The notes under the pieces are model-generated. The model searched no databases. It was not told where the DNA came from and worked only from the letters and a program-made list of their open reading frames with translations. Both the position numbers and the translations under genes were made by a program. This document shows, in pieces, positions 45,301-52,892 of a DNA stretch of 64,000 nucleotides; within the stretch, counting starts at the first letter, position 1; each line of letters opens with the position of its first letter. The stretch comes from UBA8199 sp035358715 (lineage in GTDB: Bacteria; Verrucomicrobiota; Verrucomicrobiia; Limisphaerales; UBA8199): the NCBI GenBank assembly GCA_035358715.1, contig DAOPPX010000001.1, positions 124,001 to 188,000 on the forward strand, read 5' to 3'.

Positions 45301-45371
45301 CCGATCGTGTCGTCCGCCGCCTCGGCAGCCTCGGCAACATCCTCGGGCTCACACCTAAAGGAATTAGATAG
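42363..45371 (+). CDS. pglZ: PglZ family alkaline-phosphatase-superfamily protein
   Basis: The 1002-aa protein has an N-terminal helical half and a C-terminal alkaline-phosphatase-like domain. Metal-binding motifs are visible in AAILIFDGMRYDIWDELL near residues 545-562 and in VFITADHGFGRVG near residues 707-719. PglZ is the defining BREX protein and a predicted phosphodiesterase/phosphatase. A linker near residues 900-915 contains heptamer-repeat-derived sequence (LNPQPST). Its ATG overlaps the kinase stop. The next gene starts 13 bases after its TAG. Confidence 0.9.
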   Translation: MTPSSQTLNQWLLARLDPLKEQSRILVRDPIQLLQKAEGVVHSFATENGFTVLVAATNLVFRDLYNHAVDDDSVKKILVLDRTPAKRRASRSLNQAPPLFYPDILTDTPEDARIQVDLRQFLQDTTSDPLWPPATNEKQYARLIVENLDGVLRAHRNLVTANPGRFTDHDFQTIVAFAALGIPESAFKSHDSLDFWKIGLQGHSALGQLADLSPEATRLIKAELKKAPEPFCWFVDREPDQVIRAFYLAVILSQHFPQWSLLLANIDASLKPLSTIKTTVLKDAAPQLIALDTQQAQRDLEAVESSLTKENLHLLLIEQANITTLATATSVLEKEKFSPLFRSLALLVALGDLLSAKPDAATHSRIAKLLFPDPGATRRDLVDAIPTQTWSDLKEAYRLATEAQSLRQVLAKTLKTLSTLPQAQQLSLKLFTDAWNRDRLNRLEYFLAALSRLVEHGQLLPRAETELPTPFGTVLQGLRTRIRATLDDVHRQLDQFNARFQQLVSARYPAWAANDQGTLPDAPVLTSQFVTRCLKPNWDPQTEKAAILIFDGMRYDIWDELLKPMLLDRMDVVADLQASSILPSETQLTRKAISAAAFPDKFDKSTSEDRLLKDALARELSLQADLKVVPPEGSGTGETVRYRAGNLDVFIFELCDKELHHIKNKKLPDGREVPTRPLSYVYEQNIKNIIDTEVMTVVRKLAPGTKVFITADHGFGRVGREPLWFDDASLNDRDDCAYLNCWLCVPPTANYLPKKVLDNIIAFTPDQLRLPPKETIKVQKTGQAYTKEYKAVVFPKVGYSFSRQGHHYNPDAYSHGGISIQELIIPMVVLRVRSRDEGLLGLDQIEGPKDVLEGQEATFTLKLRRVAKQNLFDDDIRADVDIEISSPTPAAAVAAPEPDEGGALNPQPSTLSQIPRQVCYVGASGSQVSIPICHKPDEATTEERRAGTMQRLLTVTVSWREGARTARKSRTLPYKVQLSSDRVVRRLGSLGNILGLTPKGIR
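45070..45096 (+). repeat. Four CCCTCAA heptamers inside pglZ
   Basis: Three exact copies and one partial copy of CCCTCAA run head to tail in frame, so 21 bases encode LNPQPST in the PglZ linker. The same kind of unit is common in intergenic DNA of PVC bacteria, as far as I recall. The sequence lies between the phosphatase core and the C-terminal beta domain. Confidence 0.7.
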
Positions 45372-45384
45372 AAAGGACTCGCAA

Positions 45385-47976
45385 ATGGCCACCACCCCTC
45401 AGCAAAAGCAGATCTTCACCCAGTCAAGCGCACCCCTTCCCAAAGACTACTTTGCCGGCGACAAGGTCAACCAGGGCCTTTCGGCCTTCGCAGCCCAACA
45501 CCTGCAAGACAACGCAGCCAAGCCCGCCGCCGCGCCCCGACTTGCGGCCGCTTTCACCGAAAGTATCAAAGTGAAGCGTGCGACTAAGATTTTCAACATG
45601 CATGGCTACTGGTCCAAGAAACCGCACGAGGCCATTCGCCAGTACATTCGCCACCACACCGGCGCAGGGGACCTCGTCCTTGACCCGTTTTGCGGAAGTG
45701 GCGGCACGATCCTCTCAGCTCAACTCGAAGGGCGTAAGGGCATCGGCATTGATCTCTCGCCCGCCGCCTCGTTTTTCGCCTCCACTCTCTGTAGCGCACC
45801 CCCTCTGGACGCCTTCGCCACTACCTTTGCCGGCATAATGGAAAGGCTACGGAAGGAGTATTCATGGATATACGAATGGCCCCACAGCAATCGCACACAC
45901 GAAATCCATTTCGGCATCTCCTCCATGAGGTTCAAGTGCTCGAAATGCTTAAACCCCGTGTCCCTCTACCGCTGCGGTGAAGACGAAGAGGGTGCCCGTT
46001 GTCCCCGCCCCGGCTGCGGTCAGCGTATCAAGACGAACCAAGAGAAGTTCGGTTTCCAGCTCGACGAGTGGCATCTTGCCGTCGGCTACGGCAAACACCT
46101 CATCGTCAAGGTTGACGGCACCGAGAACGACTACGAGAAGCGTATACAGGAAAAGATCGCGAGCACCCTGGCCAAACACGCACCACCCAATCTCAAATTC
46201 CCAAAGTCCGGGAGGACCCAGGTTCTTACAGCCCGCGGCATTGACGACATGGTCAAACTGTACACTCCCCGCAACCTTCTCGCCCTCTGTCTCTATCGTG
46301 ACGAGTGCATGAAAGTGGAGGACCACCGCCTTCGAAACGCCCTCCTCTTCGTCCTTACCGGTTGCTGCCTCAAATGCTCCCGCATGATGGGACTTAACTC
46401 CGACGGCATCGGCCGCATTCAAAAGAACGGCCTGATCGTTCAACTCATCGTCAAGGACGTGAACGTCTTCGACTTTCTCGAAATCGCCCAAAAAGGGCTC
46501 CTTGAGGGATTCACCGCAATCGAAGCCGAAAGAAAGACCGGCCCCGAAGCCGTCCGCTTTTCCACGCAGACCGCTACCCAACTGACACAAATCCCAGACA
46601 ACTCCGTTGACTATGTCTTCACGGACCCGCCCTACGGCGAGCGGGTCCAGTTCTGGGAATCTAACCAGGTCTGGGAAGCCTGGCTGGGCTTCAATACGCA
46701 CTGGGACACCCAGGAGGTCGTCGTCAACCATCTCCGAGGACTCGAACAGGATCATTGGACCCGCCTCTTCAGGGAGAGCATGCAGGAGTGCTTCCGCGTC
46801 CTCCGGCCCGGTCACTGGATAACACTGACCTACAACGATCGCGAAACATGGCCCATCCTCCAGGACGTCATGCTTGGCATCGGCTTCGAACCCGACGGCT
46901 CCAAATCTGCCGTCGCCATGGAAACCACCGCGAAATCCGAGAAGCAAATGAAAGGCGAGGATAACACCATCCGCGACCTCGTGGTCAACTTCCAGAAGCC
47001 AACCACCGCCCGTGTAACCACAACCACTGGCCCCACCGACAAGCTCGACTTTCGCGAGGCCGCCCAAGCTGTCATTCGCGAGTTCCTAAGGAACCACCCC
47101 GGCTCAACCAAAAACCACATCAGCGACGAGCTTATCAGCCGTCTCGTCCGCGAGGGCCGAATGGAACCCCACGACTTCGACCAACTGCTCAGCCAAGTAG
47201 CCGAAGAAGTGGGCGGCGTTTGGCATCTGAAGGAAGGCGAAGAGGGCGCTGACGAGGCTGAGCAGCTCACGGCAGACAAAGCCGCTGATGAGATCTACGC
47301 CTTCATGTCGAAAACCTCTGGCGCCAAGCTCAAGGAGACCGAGACCAACTTCAACCAACTCGAAGCCCAACTAGCCCACAAGAGGAACCAACTCCACGCC
47401 GTGGACCACGGGAAGTCCAACGAGCCCCGCCCCCGACTGCTCAGAGAGATCCGCGAGATAAACGACCAACTGGACAAGCTCAGACCCCAACGCACCGAAT
47501 GGGAGATGCAAGCCATCCCATACGGCGAGATTTACGAGTTCTACCTCTACGTACGTCCCAAGCCCCGCAGCACACTAAGCGAGCTGCTGGAGGACTACTG
47601 TTACAATACCGACGTGGGCAACTGGCGCCCCCCCCTCACGGAAGCTGAAAAAGCCGAAAAGTCCACCAGCCGCCAGCAAGCAGTCCGGCGCAAGATCCAG
47701 CGGCTCTGCAAACTCCTAGAGGGTGGCGCGGCCATTCCAGAAGGCCAGCAAGCAGACACGCCTACGCTCGTCGAATGGATCGGCTACTGCCGCCGCGCCG
47801 GCCTCCACGCACAGGGCGAACTTCTGTTTCGGCGTGGCGGTCTCAGTCTTGATGAATTGAGCGAAGCCGACCAAGTCAGCGTTCAGGAGGACTACGACGT
47901 TTGCGTCCGCGCCTTGGAACGTGCCGGCGTGGCAAAGGCCACCAAGTCATCCAGCCAGCAACATATGAATATCTGA
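45385..47976 (+). CDS. DNA methyltransferase of the BREX-type island
   Basis: SAM-binding motif I is VLDPFCGSGGTILSAQLEG at about residues 98-116, followed by GIGIDLSP. A four-Cys zinc knuckle (KCSKC, then CPRPGC) sits near residues 190-215, and the catalytic motif is VFTDPPYGERVQF near residues 411-423. The order places this as an amino-methyltransferase (N6-adenine or N4-cytosine) of the DUF1156-like kind and not PglX. Residues about 640-700 form a coiled coil. The tail (residues 807-847, QGELLFRRGG, then QEDYDVCVRALER) matches the kinase tail. The frame opens at 45307, but ATG 45385 with GAAAGGA upstream is the start. The length is 863 aa. Confidence 0.85.
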   Translation: MATTPQQKQIFTQSSAPLPKDYFAGDKVNQGLSAFAAQHLQDNAAKPAAAPRLAAAFTESIKVKRATKIFNMHGYWSKKPHEAIRQYIRHHTGAGDLVLDPFCGSGGTILSAQLEGRKGIGIDLSPAASFFASTLCSAPPLDAFATTFAGIMERLRKEYSWIYEWPHSNRTHEIHFGISSMRFKCSKCLNPVSLYRCGEDEEGARCPRPGCGQRIKTNQEKFGFQLDEWHLAVGYGKHLIVKVDGTENDYEKRIQEKIASTLAKHAPPNLKFPKSGRTQVLTARGIDDMVKLYTPRNLLALCLYRDECMKVEDHRLRNALLFVLTGCCLKCSRMMGLNSDGIGRIQKNGLIVQLIVKDVNVFDFLEIAQKGLLEGFTAIEAERKTGPEAVRFSTQTATQLTQIPDNSVDYVFTDPPYGERVQFWESNQVWEAWLGFNTHWDTQEVVVNHLRGLEQDHWTRLFRESMQECFRVLRPGHWITLTYNDRETWPILQDVMLGIGFEPDGSKSAVAMETTAKSEKQMKGEDNTIRDLVVNFQKPTTARVTTTTGPTDKLDFREAAQAVIREFLRNHPGSTKNHISDELISRLVREGRMEPHDFDQLLSQVAEEVGGVWHLKEGEEGADEAEQLTADKAADEIYAFMSKTSGAKLKETETNFNQLEAQLAHKRNQLHAVDHGKSNEPRPRLLREIREINDQLDKLRPQRTEWEMQAIPYGEIYEFYLYVRPKPRSTLSELLEDYCYNTDVGNWRPPLTEAEKAEKSTSRQQAVRRKIQRLCKLLEGGAAIPEGQQADTPTLVEWIGYCRRAGLHAQGELLFRRGGLSLDELSEADQVSVQEDYDVCVRALERAGVAKATKSSSQQHMNI

Positions 47977-50009
47977 TGAACCTCAAGCTTAAAGAAGCCT
48001 TCAAAGGCAAGGTCGTCAATAAGGCCCTCACCATCAACACAGGCGTGGACGAGTTCCCACGCTACGTCGTCGAATACCTCATTGATAACTACTGTTCCGA
48101 GGACTCCTTCCACGAGGACATGCGCAAGGTCGTCCAGCGCCTCAAGGAGAACTTCGTCCACGGCGCCGAAGCCGAGAAAATCCGCCATTTCATCCGCGAG
48201 AACCGCCGCCATTCCATCATCGCCAATCTGGAAGCGCGCTTGGTCGAAACTGAAGATAAGTATTGGGCCTCCATCGGCGCCATCAATGAGAACTTCGTCA
48301 ACATTCCCGAAAGCATCGTCAACCAGTACCCGATGCTCCTCTCTGGCGGCATGTGGGGCACCATTGACGTCACATACGACGAGTCCGAAATCCACAGCAA
48401 GAAAATCCGCCCGTTCAAAGTCGCCGCCTTCACGCCGTTTCAGGTAAGCGTCATCAATCTAAGCGAGTACCTCGAGAAACGCTCCCAGTTCACCACCGAC
48501 GAGTGGCTCGATGTCCTCATCAACTCCTGCGGCCTCAACCCCGAGCCCCTCAACCGCCGGCAGAAGCTCCTCTACCTCTGCCGCTGCATCCCGCTCATCG
48601 AAAACAACGTCAACCTGATCGAGCTCGCCCCACGCGAAACCGGTAAGACCTACCTCTACCGCAACATTTCTTATTACGCCCACGTCCTTTCCGGCGGCAA
48701 GGCCACCCCGGCCCAGCTCTTCATCAATCTCAACAACGGCAAGGTCGGCGAGGTCGGTACCCGTGACGCCGTCGTCTTCGATGAAATCGCCAATACCGAC
48801 TTCACCGACCCGAAGGCCATGGTGAGCATCATGCAGGGCTACATGCAGGACGCCAAGTTCAGCCGTGGCAAGAAGGAGTTGCTCGCCTTCGCTAGCCTCG
48901 TGTTCGTCGGCAACATTGATGTCCAGGGTAATCTCCCCCACGAGAAGTACTATCACCTGTTCGAACCCCTCCCCGACTACCTCCAGGTCATCGCCTTTCT
49001 GGACCGCATCCACGGCTACCTTCCGGGCTGGGAAATCCCCAAGCTCACCCCCAGGAGCTACTCCGCTGATTACGGCTTCATCACCGACTATTTCTGCGAA
49101 ATCCTCCACGAACTCCGCCGCACGGACCCGATCAGTGGCCTTCGCAACCGCTTCAAGCTCGTGGACAAAGCCCAAACCACTCAGGGCGTTTCCGGCCGCG
49201 ACCAGCGCGCCGTCATGAAAACTGCTTCCGCGCTCCTCAAGCTCCTGCACCCGGACGGCAAGATCGCCGACGCCGACCTCGAAGAAGCCCTCCTCCTCGC
49301 CTGCGAACTCCGCCAGCGCGTGCGCGACCAGCTCAACCTCATCTCGCCCGGCGAGTACGAGAAAGTCGCCCTCGCCATCCGCATGGAGCCCTCCGGCAAG
49401 GTGCTCGCCCCCGGCCTGCGTGACAGCCAGCGCGAGCAGAAAGTTACCCTTCCCCCGGAGCCAGCCATCGGCGAAGTCATCGGCCTTGCCGTGTCTGGCG
49501 ACCACGGCTGCATCCTCCGCTTCGAAATGCAGGCCACCAAGGGCACCGGCCGCATCGTGCCCCTCGGCTCCATCCAGAAAGTCATGCGCGAGAGCATCGA
49601 AGCCGCCGCCCAGTACGTTAAGGCCAAGCACGAAGAACTGGGTATCACTGCCGAATGGCGCCAGAGCTACGATGTCGCCATCCTCGGCACCTTCATGGGC
49701 GTGCCCAAAGAAGGCCCCTCCGCCGGCATCGCCCTGGTCACCGGCATCGTCTCCGTCCTCAAAGGCCTCAAAGTCCGCAGCGACCTGGCCATGACCGGCG
49801 AGATCACCATCCTGGGCAAAGTCCTCCCCGTCGGGGGCATCCAGCAAAAGCTCCTGGCCGCCTATGAAGCCGGCGTCAAAGAAGTCCTCCTCCCCGCCGA
49901 AAACCTCAACGACACCGCCGTCCTCCCGGCCGCCGTGAAGGAAAAACTCAAACTCACCCCCGTCGCCCGCGTCGAGGAAGTCCTCAAAGTCGCACTTCTT
50001 CCAACATAA
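47976..50009 (+). CDS. brxL: BrxL, Lon-like BREX protein
   Basis: BrxL proteins join an AAA+-type ATPase to a Lon-type protease domain, and both parts are here. A P-loop lies in ELAPRETGKTYLYR near residues 214-227 and a Walker B-like element in TRDAVVFDEIA. The C-terminal Lon domain has the catalytic Ser in KEGPSAGIALVTG (S582) and Lys in GGIQQKLLAA (K625); the 43-residue spacing equals that of the E. coli Lon dyad. BrxL is needed for phage exclusion in type 1 BREX. The 677-aa gene starts at an ATG that shares one base with the methyltransferase TGA. It ends the first defence island. Confidence 0.92.
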   Translation: MNLKLKEAFKGKVVNKALTINTGVDEFPRYVVEYLIDNYCSEDSFHEDMRKVVQRLKENFVHGAEAEKIRHFIRENRRHSIIANLEARLVETEDKYWASIGAINENFVNIPESIVNQYPMLLSGGMWGTIDVTYDESEIHSKKIRPFKVAAFTPFQVSVINLSEYLEKRSQFTTDEWLDVLINSCGLNPEPLNRRQKLLYLCRCIPLIENNVNLIELAPRETGKTYLYRNISYYAHVLSGGKATPAQLFINLNNGKVGEVGTRDAVVFDEIANTDFTDPKAMVSIMQGYMQDAKFSRGKKELLAFASLVFVGNIDVQGNLPHEKYYHLFEPLPDYLQVIAFLDRIHGYLPGWEIPKLTPRSYSADYGFITDYFCEILHELRRTDPISGLRNRFKLVDKAQTTQGVSGRDQRAVMKTASALLKLLHPDGKIADADLEEALLLACELRQRVRDQLNLISPGEYEKVALAIRMEPSGKVLAPGLRDSQREQKVTLPPEPAIGEVIGLAVSGDHGCILRFEMQATKGTGRIVPLGSIQKVMRESIEAAAQYVKAKHEELGITAEWRQSYDVAILGTFMGVPKEGPSAGIALVTGIVSVLKGLKVRSDLAMTGEITILGKVLPVGGIQQKLLAAYEAGVKEVLLPAENLNDTAVLPAAVKEKLKLTPVARVEEVLKVALLPT

Positions 50010-50039
50010 TTAACAACCAAAGGCATCCCCCTAGACATT

Positions 50040-50807
50040 ATGAACACCGGCAAATCCGTCACCCTGTCAACAGTCCTAGCCGAACTGGCGAAGGATAAAA
50101 CCCTGAGCCCACATTCCGTTTCGATTCTCACGAATCAAGACAGACAAGTTCCCGTTCCCTCGATTCCACCACCAGGCACTGAGGACCCCGTGTACGCGGC
50201 CATCGTGATCGACAACTCCTGGTCAATGGAGCCATACCAGGACGTAGTGATCCAAAGCCAAAGAAAGCTCCTCGATGACCTCAGAGGCAGCTCATTGTGC
50301 CGCCATAAAGCCCTTCTCGTGGCCGTTTACCTCTTTGCGCAGCACCTCAGGCAAATCAAGGAGTTTAGCGCCTTGGATGCAGGCGGCAACGATGAGGTCC
50401 CCAAACTCGACCGGCATACCTACACCTTCGACGACTACACCGCCCTCTACCAGTCCGTTTACCGTGTGCTGCAAGACATGGCCACCTACCTCCACTTCTG
50501 TCGGCAGGAATTCGTGGCCTCCCAGTTCGACCTCGCAGTTTTCACCGACGGCGAGGATAACAAGAGCCACGAGAGCAACATATCTCCCGCAGATGTCAAG
50601 GCTGTCATCCAGGACATGAAGAGCAAAGGCATCATCCGGAGAACCATCGTAGTCGGCCTAACCGGAACAGACCTCAGTGACGCGAAAGTCGAAGCCATCC
50701 GTGAATGCATGGGATTCGATGTGGCCATCCCCATTGGCAAGAGTTCATCCGAAATCAGAGCGGCGTTCGACATCGTCTCGAAATCAATCGCTGGGAGCCA
50801 AAAATGA
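50040..50807 (+). CDS. von Willebrand factor A (vWA) domain protein, TerY-like
   Basis: The MIDAS metal-binding motif DxSxS is seen as IVIDNSWSMEPY at residues 56-67, followed by the helices and strands of a vWA domain; the late acidic motif is AVFTDGEDNKSHE. vWA proteins of this size (255 aa) paired with a kinase and a PP2C phosphatase are known as the TerY-P triad, a phospho-signalling set linked to stress and conflict systems. The stop overlaps the kinase start as ATGA. The gene follows brxL by 30 bases and no terminator is visible, so it may share the transcript, though function suggests a new module. Confidence 0.85.
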   Translation: MNTGKSVTLSTVLAELAKDKTLSPHSVSILTNQDRQVPVPSIPPPGTEDPVYAAIVIDNSWSMEPYQDVVIQSQRKLLDDLRGSSLCRHKALLVAVYLFAQHLRQIKEFSALDAGGNDEVPKLDRHTYTFDDYTALYQSVYRVLQDMATYLHFCRQEFVASQFDLAVFTDGEDNKSHESNISPADVKAVIQDMKSKGIIRRTIVVGLTGTDLSDAKVEAIRECMGFDVAIPIGKSSSEIRAAFDIVSKSIAGSQK

Positions 50808-51985
50808 ACATAATTATCAACGGTTCCCATTACACCAACCCAAATCCCCTCCTGATCGACGGCCGCGCCGCAGAGGGCGGTGAGGGGTACATCCTCGAAT
50901 TAAACCAAAACAACCTCGCGAAAATCTACAAACCGGCCGAGCGAAACAACATCCGCCGCAAAAAGGTTCTCGCCCTCTGCGGCGCGTACCGCCGGAATAT
51001 CGCGGAGTTTGGCCAGGAATCCTACGCCTTCCCACAATTCCCGGCCTATGTTGACACCACCGATTACGACAACATCGCTGGCTTCTCGATGCCATACTTT
51101 CGCGGCTGCAGGCACATCGAGGACGTCGAGTTCAACCTTGATGACGGGCGATTCCCCCCCGATCCAACAGGAAGCCCTTTCTTCACAGACGCCAGCGCTG
51201 TCCAACTGGTGTACAAAATATTCGAGCTGGTGGAGCACCTGCACAAAGCCCGGATCATTCTGGCAGACATAAACCCCAAGAACATCCTCTACAACCCCCA
51301 ACAGAAGTGCCCCGTCATCGTCGACCTGGACTCCGCCCAAGTGGACCTGCACCCGGCCACCGCGATGAGCGTCGCGAACCTCGACCCCATCCTCGAGCGC
51401 CAAAGCAAAGCAGCCGGCGGAAAGATATACTTCAGCACCAGCAGCGACATCTTCGGAATCGCTTGCGTCGTTTTCCGGTTCTTCATGGGAGTCTCACCGT
51501 TCAAAATGGTCCTCTCCCCCCCAATGCGCGCCGAGGAGCTCCGACCAAAGGGCGTCAGCATCATTCGCCATTTCGTGGAGGGTGACGCGTTCCTTCGGTC
51601 ACTGGGCCACGCATACGTCCCCCATCCGGTTAATGTAAAAATCGCTAAGCGCCTTGAATCGCTCAAGCAGACCGACAAGCTCCTATTTGACTTCTTCTAT
51701 CGCACTTTTGCGCAGAATGGCCGCAAATCGCTCCTGTACGCTCTGCCCGAGGCCGATCCAAGACATCCCTCGAATATCTTCTATATAGACCCAGGAATCA
51801 GAAAGGACTTCATGGCCAGAAAGGCAGCACGCGCCGCCCGCATCGCCCAGCAACGCCCCATCTCGCCCATCGCCCTCACCGCCGTCAAAGAGGTATCCTC
51901 CGTTATCTACGCTCACCCCGACCCCGAAGAACTTTCAATGTTCCTCGCGACCTTCGGGCTCAACACCGCAACCATGTTCTCCTGA
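50804..51985 (+). CDS. TerY-P-type protein kinase-like protein
   Basis: The fold is kinase-like but divergent: a Gly-rich loop AAEGGEGYILEL near residues 21-32, a lysine in LAKIYKP, a catalytic-loop equivalent IILADINPKNILYN with D155, and a DFG equivalent VIVDLDSAQ with D174. These are the typical changes of the kinase found in vWA-kinase-PP2C triads. The Asp, Asn and second Asp are intact, so it may be active. The protein has 393 aa from ATG 50804; a longer opening at 50705 only shadows the vWA gene. It lies two bases before the phosphatase gene. Confidence 0.82.
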   Translation: MNIIINGSHYTNPNPLLIDGRAAEGGEGYILELNQNNLAKIYKPAERNNIRRKKVLALCGAYRRNIAEFGQESYAFPQFPAYVDTTDYDNIAGFSMPYFRGCRHIEDVEFNLDDGRFPPDPTGSPFFTDASAVQLVYKIFELVEHLHKARIILADINPKNILYNPQQKCPVIVDLDSAQVDLHPATAMSVANLDPILERQSKAAGGKIYFSTSSDIFGIACVVFRFFMGVSPFKMVLSPPMRAEELRPKGVSIIRHFVEGDAFLRSLGHAYVPHPVNVKIAKRLESLKQTDKLLFDFFYRTFAQNGRKSLLYALPEADPRHPSNIFYIDPGIRKDFMARKAARAARIAQQRPISPIALTAVKEVSSVIYAHPDPEELSMFLATFGLNTATMFS

Positions 51986-51986
51986 G

Positions 51987-52892
51987 ATGATGCCCTTCAC
52001 CGACAAGTCCTGTGCCACCCTGGTCCTCGAAGGGCCGCCCTTGTTCCCGATAGCCATCGGGGGCGTCACACAGCGCAAGATACCCACCGCGGACCTTGGG
52101 TCCAATTCGCAAGACGCCTACGGCATTTACATCGGCAAAAACCTGCTCATCGGAGTCGTTTGCGACGGGTGCGGCAGCGGAGCCCAGACAACGCAAGAAC
52201 AGAACCGCTGCTCATCGAACGAAGTCGGCGCTCGACTCTTAGTCCATGCCACGGTCAACGCCTGCCTCCGACTCCTGAAGGTGTCGAAGGGAAGCCTGCC
52301 TCAGAAGCAACACTTGGATAACGCCTTCTTGACCAGCTTGACGAACGCCCTTCTCAAGTCATTAGCCACCACAGTGAAGGCCTTCTGCGGCAACGACCAG
52401 GACGCGCGAGAATCTTTCATTTTTGACACCCTCATGTCCACAGTCCTCGGAGTCATCGTAACCGAGAGCCGGTTTCTTGTCTTCGGCTGCGGAGACGGGT
52501 ACGTCGGCGTGAACGACGAAGTCCTCAGCCTGAAGGACCAGGAAGGGCAGTACCTGGCTAACCACTTGCTCCCTTCGCTCTGTCCGGGACGCTTCAAAGA
52601 CAAACCATTCACCGCCCATCTCCACTCCCTGGCTACAAGCACAACTGAGGACTTCCGAGCCGTTCTGCTGGCAACCGACGGGTTTGCCCCGGTCCATTTG
52701 TCGGATGCCGCCTTCTTCCAGAACATATTGAACGACCCCGCCCACAGTCCCCAGGTGCATGCCGGCCATGACCGGCTGCTCCGCGAATTTAGGAAGCGCC
52801 TACTGACCGGGCCCGCCAAGGAAGTTGAATTCAACGACGACGCGACCCTGGTCGCGGTACGCCGAACCGAAAACCCAGACCAACATGATTAA
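51987..52892 (+). CDS. PP2C-type Ser/Thr phosphatase
   Basis: The metal-binding motif is IGVVCDGCGSG (D60-G61), preceded by SQDAYGIYIG where the first Asp of the PP2C site lies, and later by VLLATDGFAPV and FNDDATLVAVR, the last conserved Asp pair. The 301-aa protein would remove phosphates placed by the neighbouring kinase. It is the third member of the vWA-kinase-PP2C triad. Its end overlaps the next gene by 8 bases. Confidence 0.82.
   Translation: MMPFTDKSCATLVLEGPPLFPIAIGGVTQRKIPTADLGSNSQDAYGIYIGKNLLIGVVCDGCGSGAQTTQEQNRCSSNEVGARLLVHATVNACLRLLKVSKGSLPQKQHLDNAFLTSLTNALLKSLATTVKAFCGNDQDARESFIFDTLMSTVLGVIVTESRFLVFGCGDGYVGVNDEVLSLKDQEGQYLANHLLPSLCPGRFKDKPFTAHLHSLATSTTEDFRAVLLATDGFAPVHLSDAAFFQNILNDPAHSPQVHAGHDRLLREFRKRLLTGPAKEVEFNDDATLVAVRRTENPDQHD

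Noticed and set aside
48459..49847. 462-codon minus-strand frame opposite brxL
   Set aside because: The BrxL reading has ATPase and Lon motifs with exact dyad spacing; the antisense frame is a shadow.
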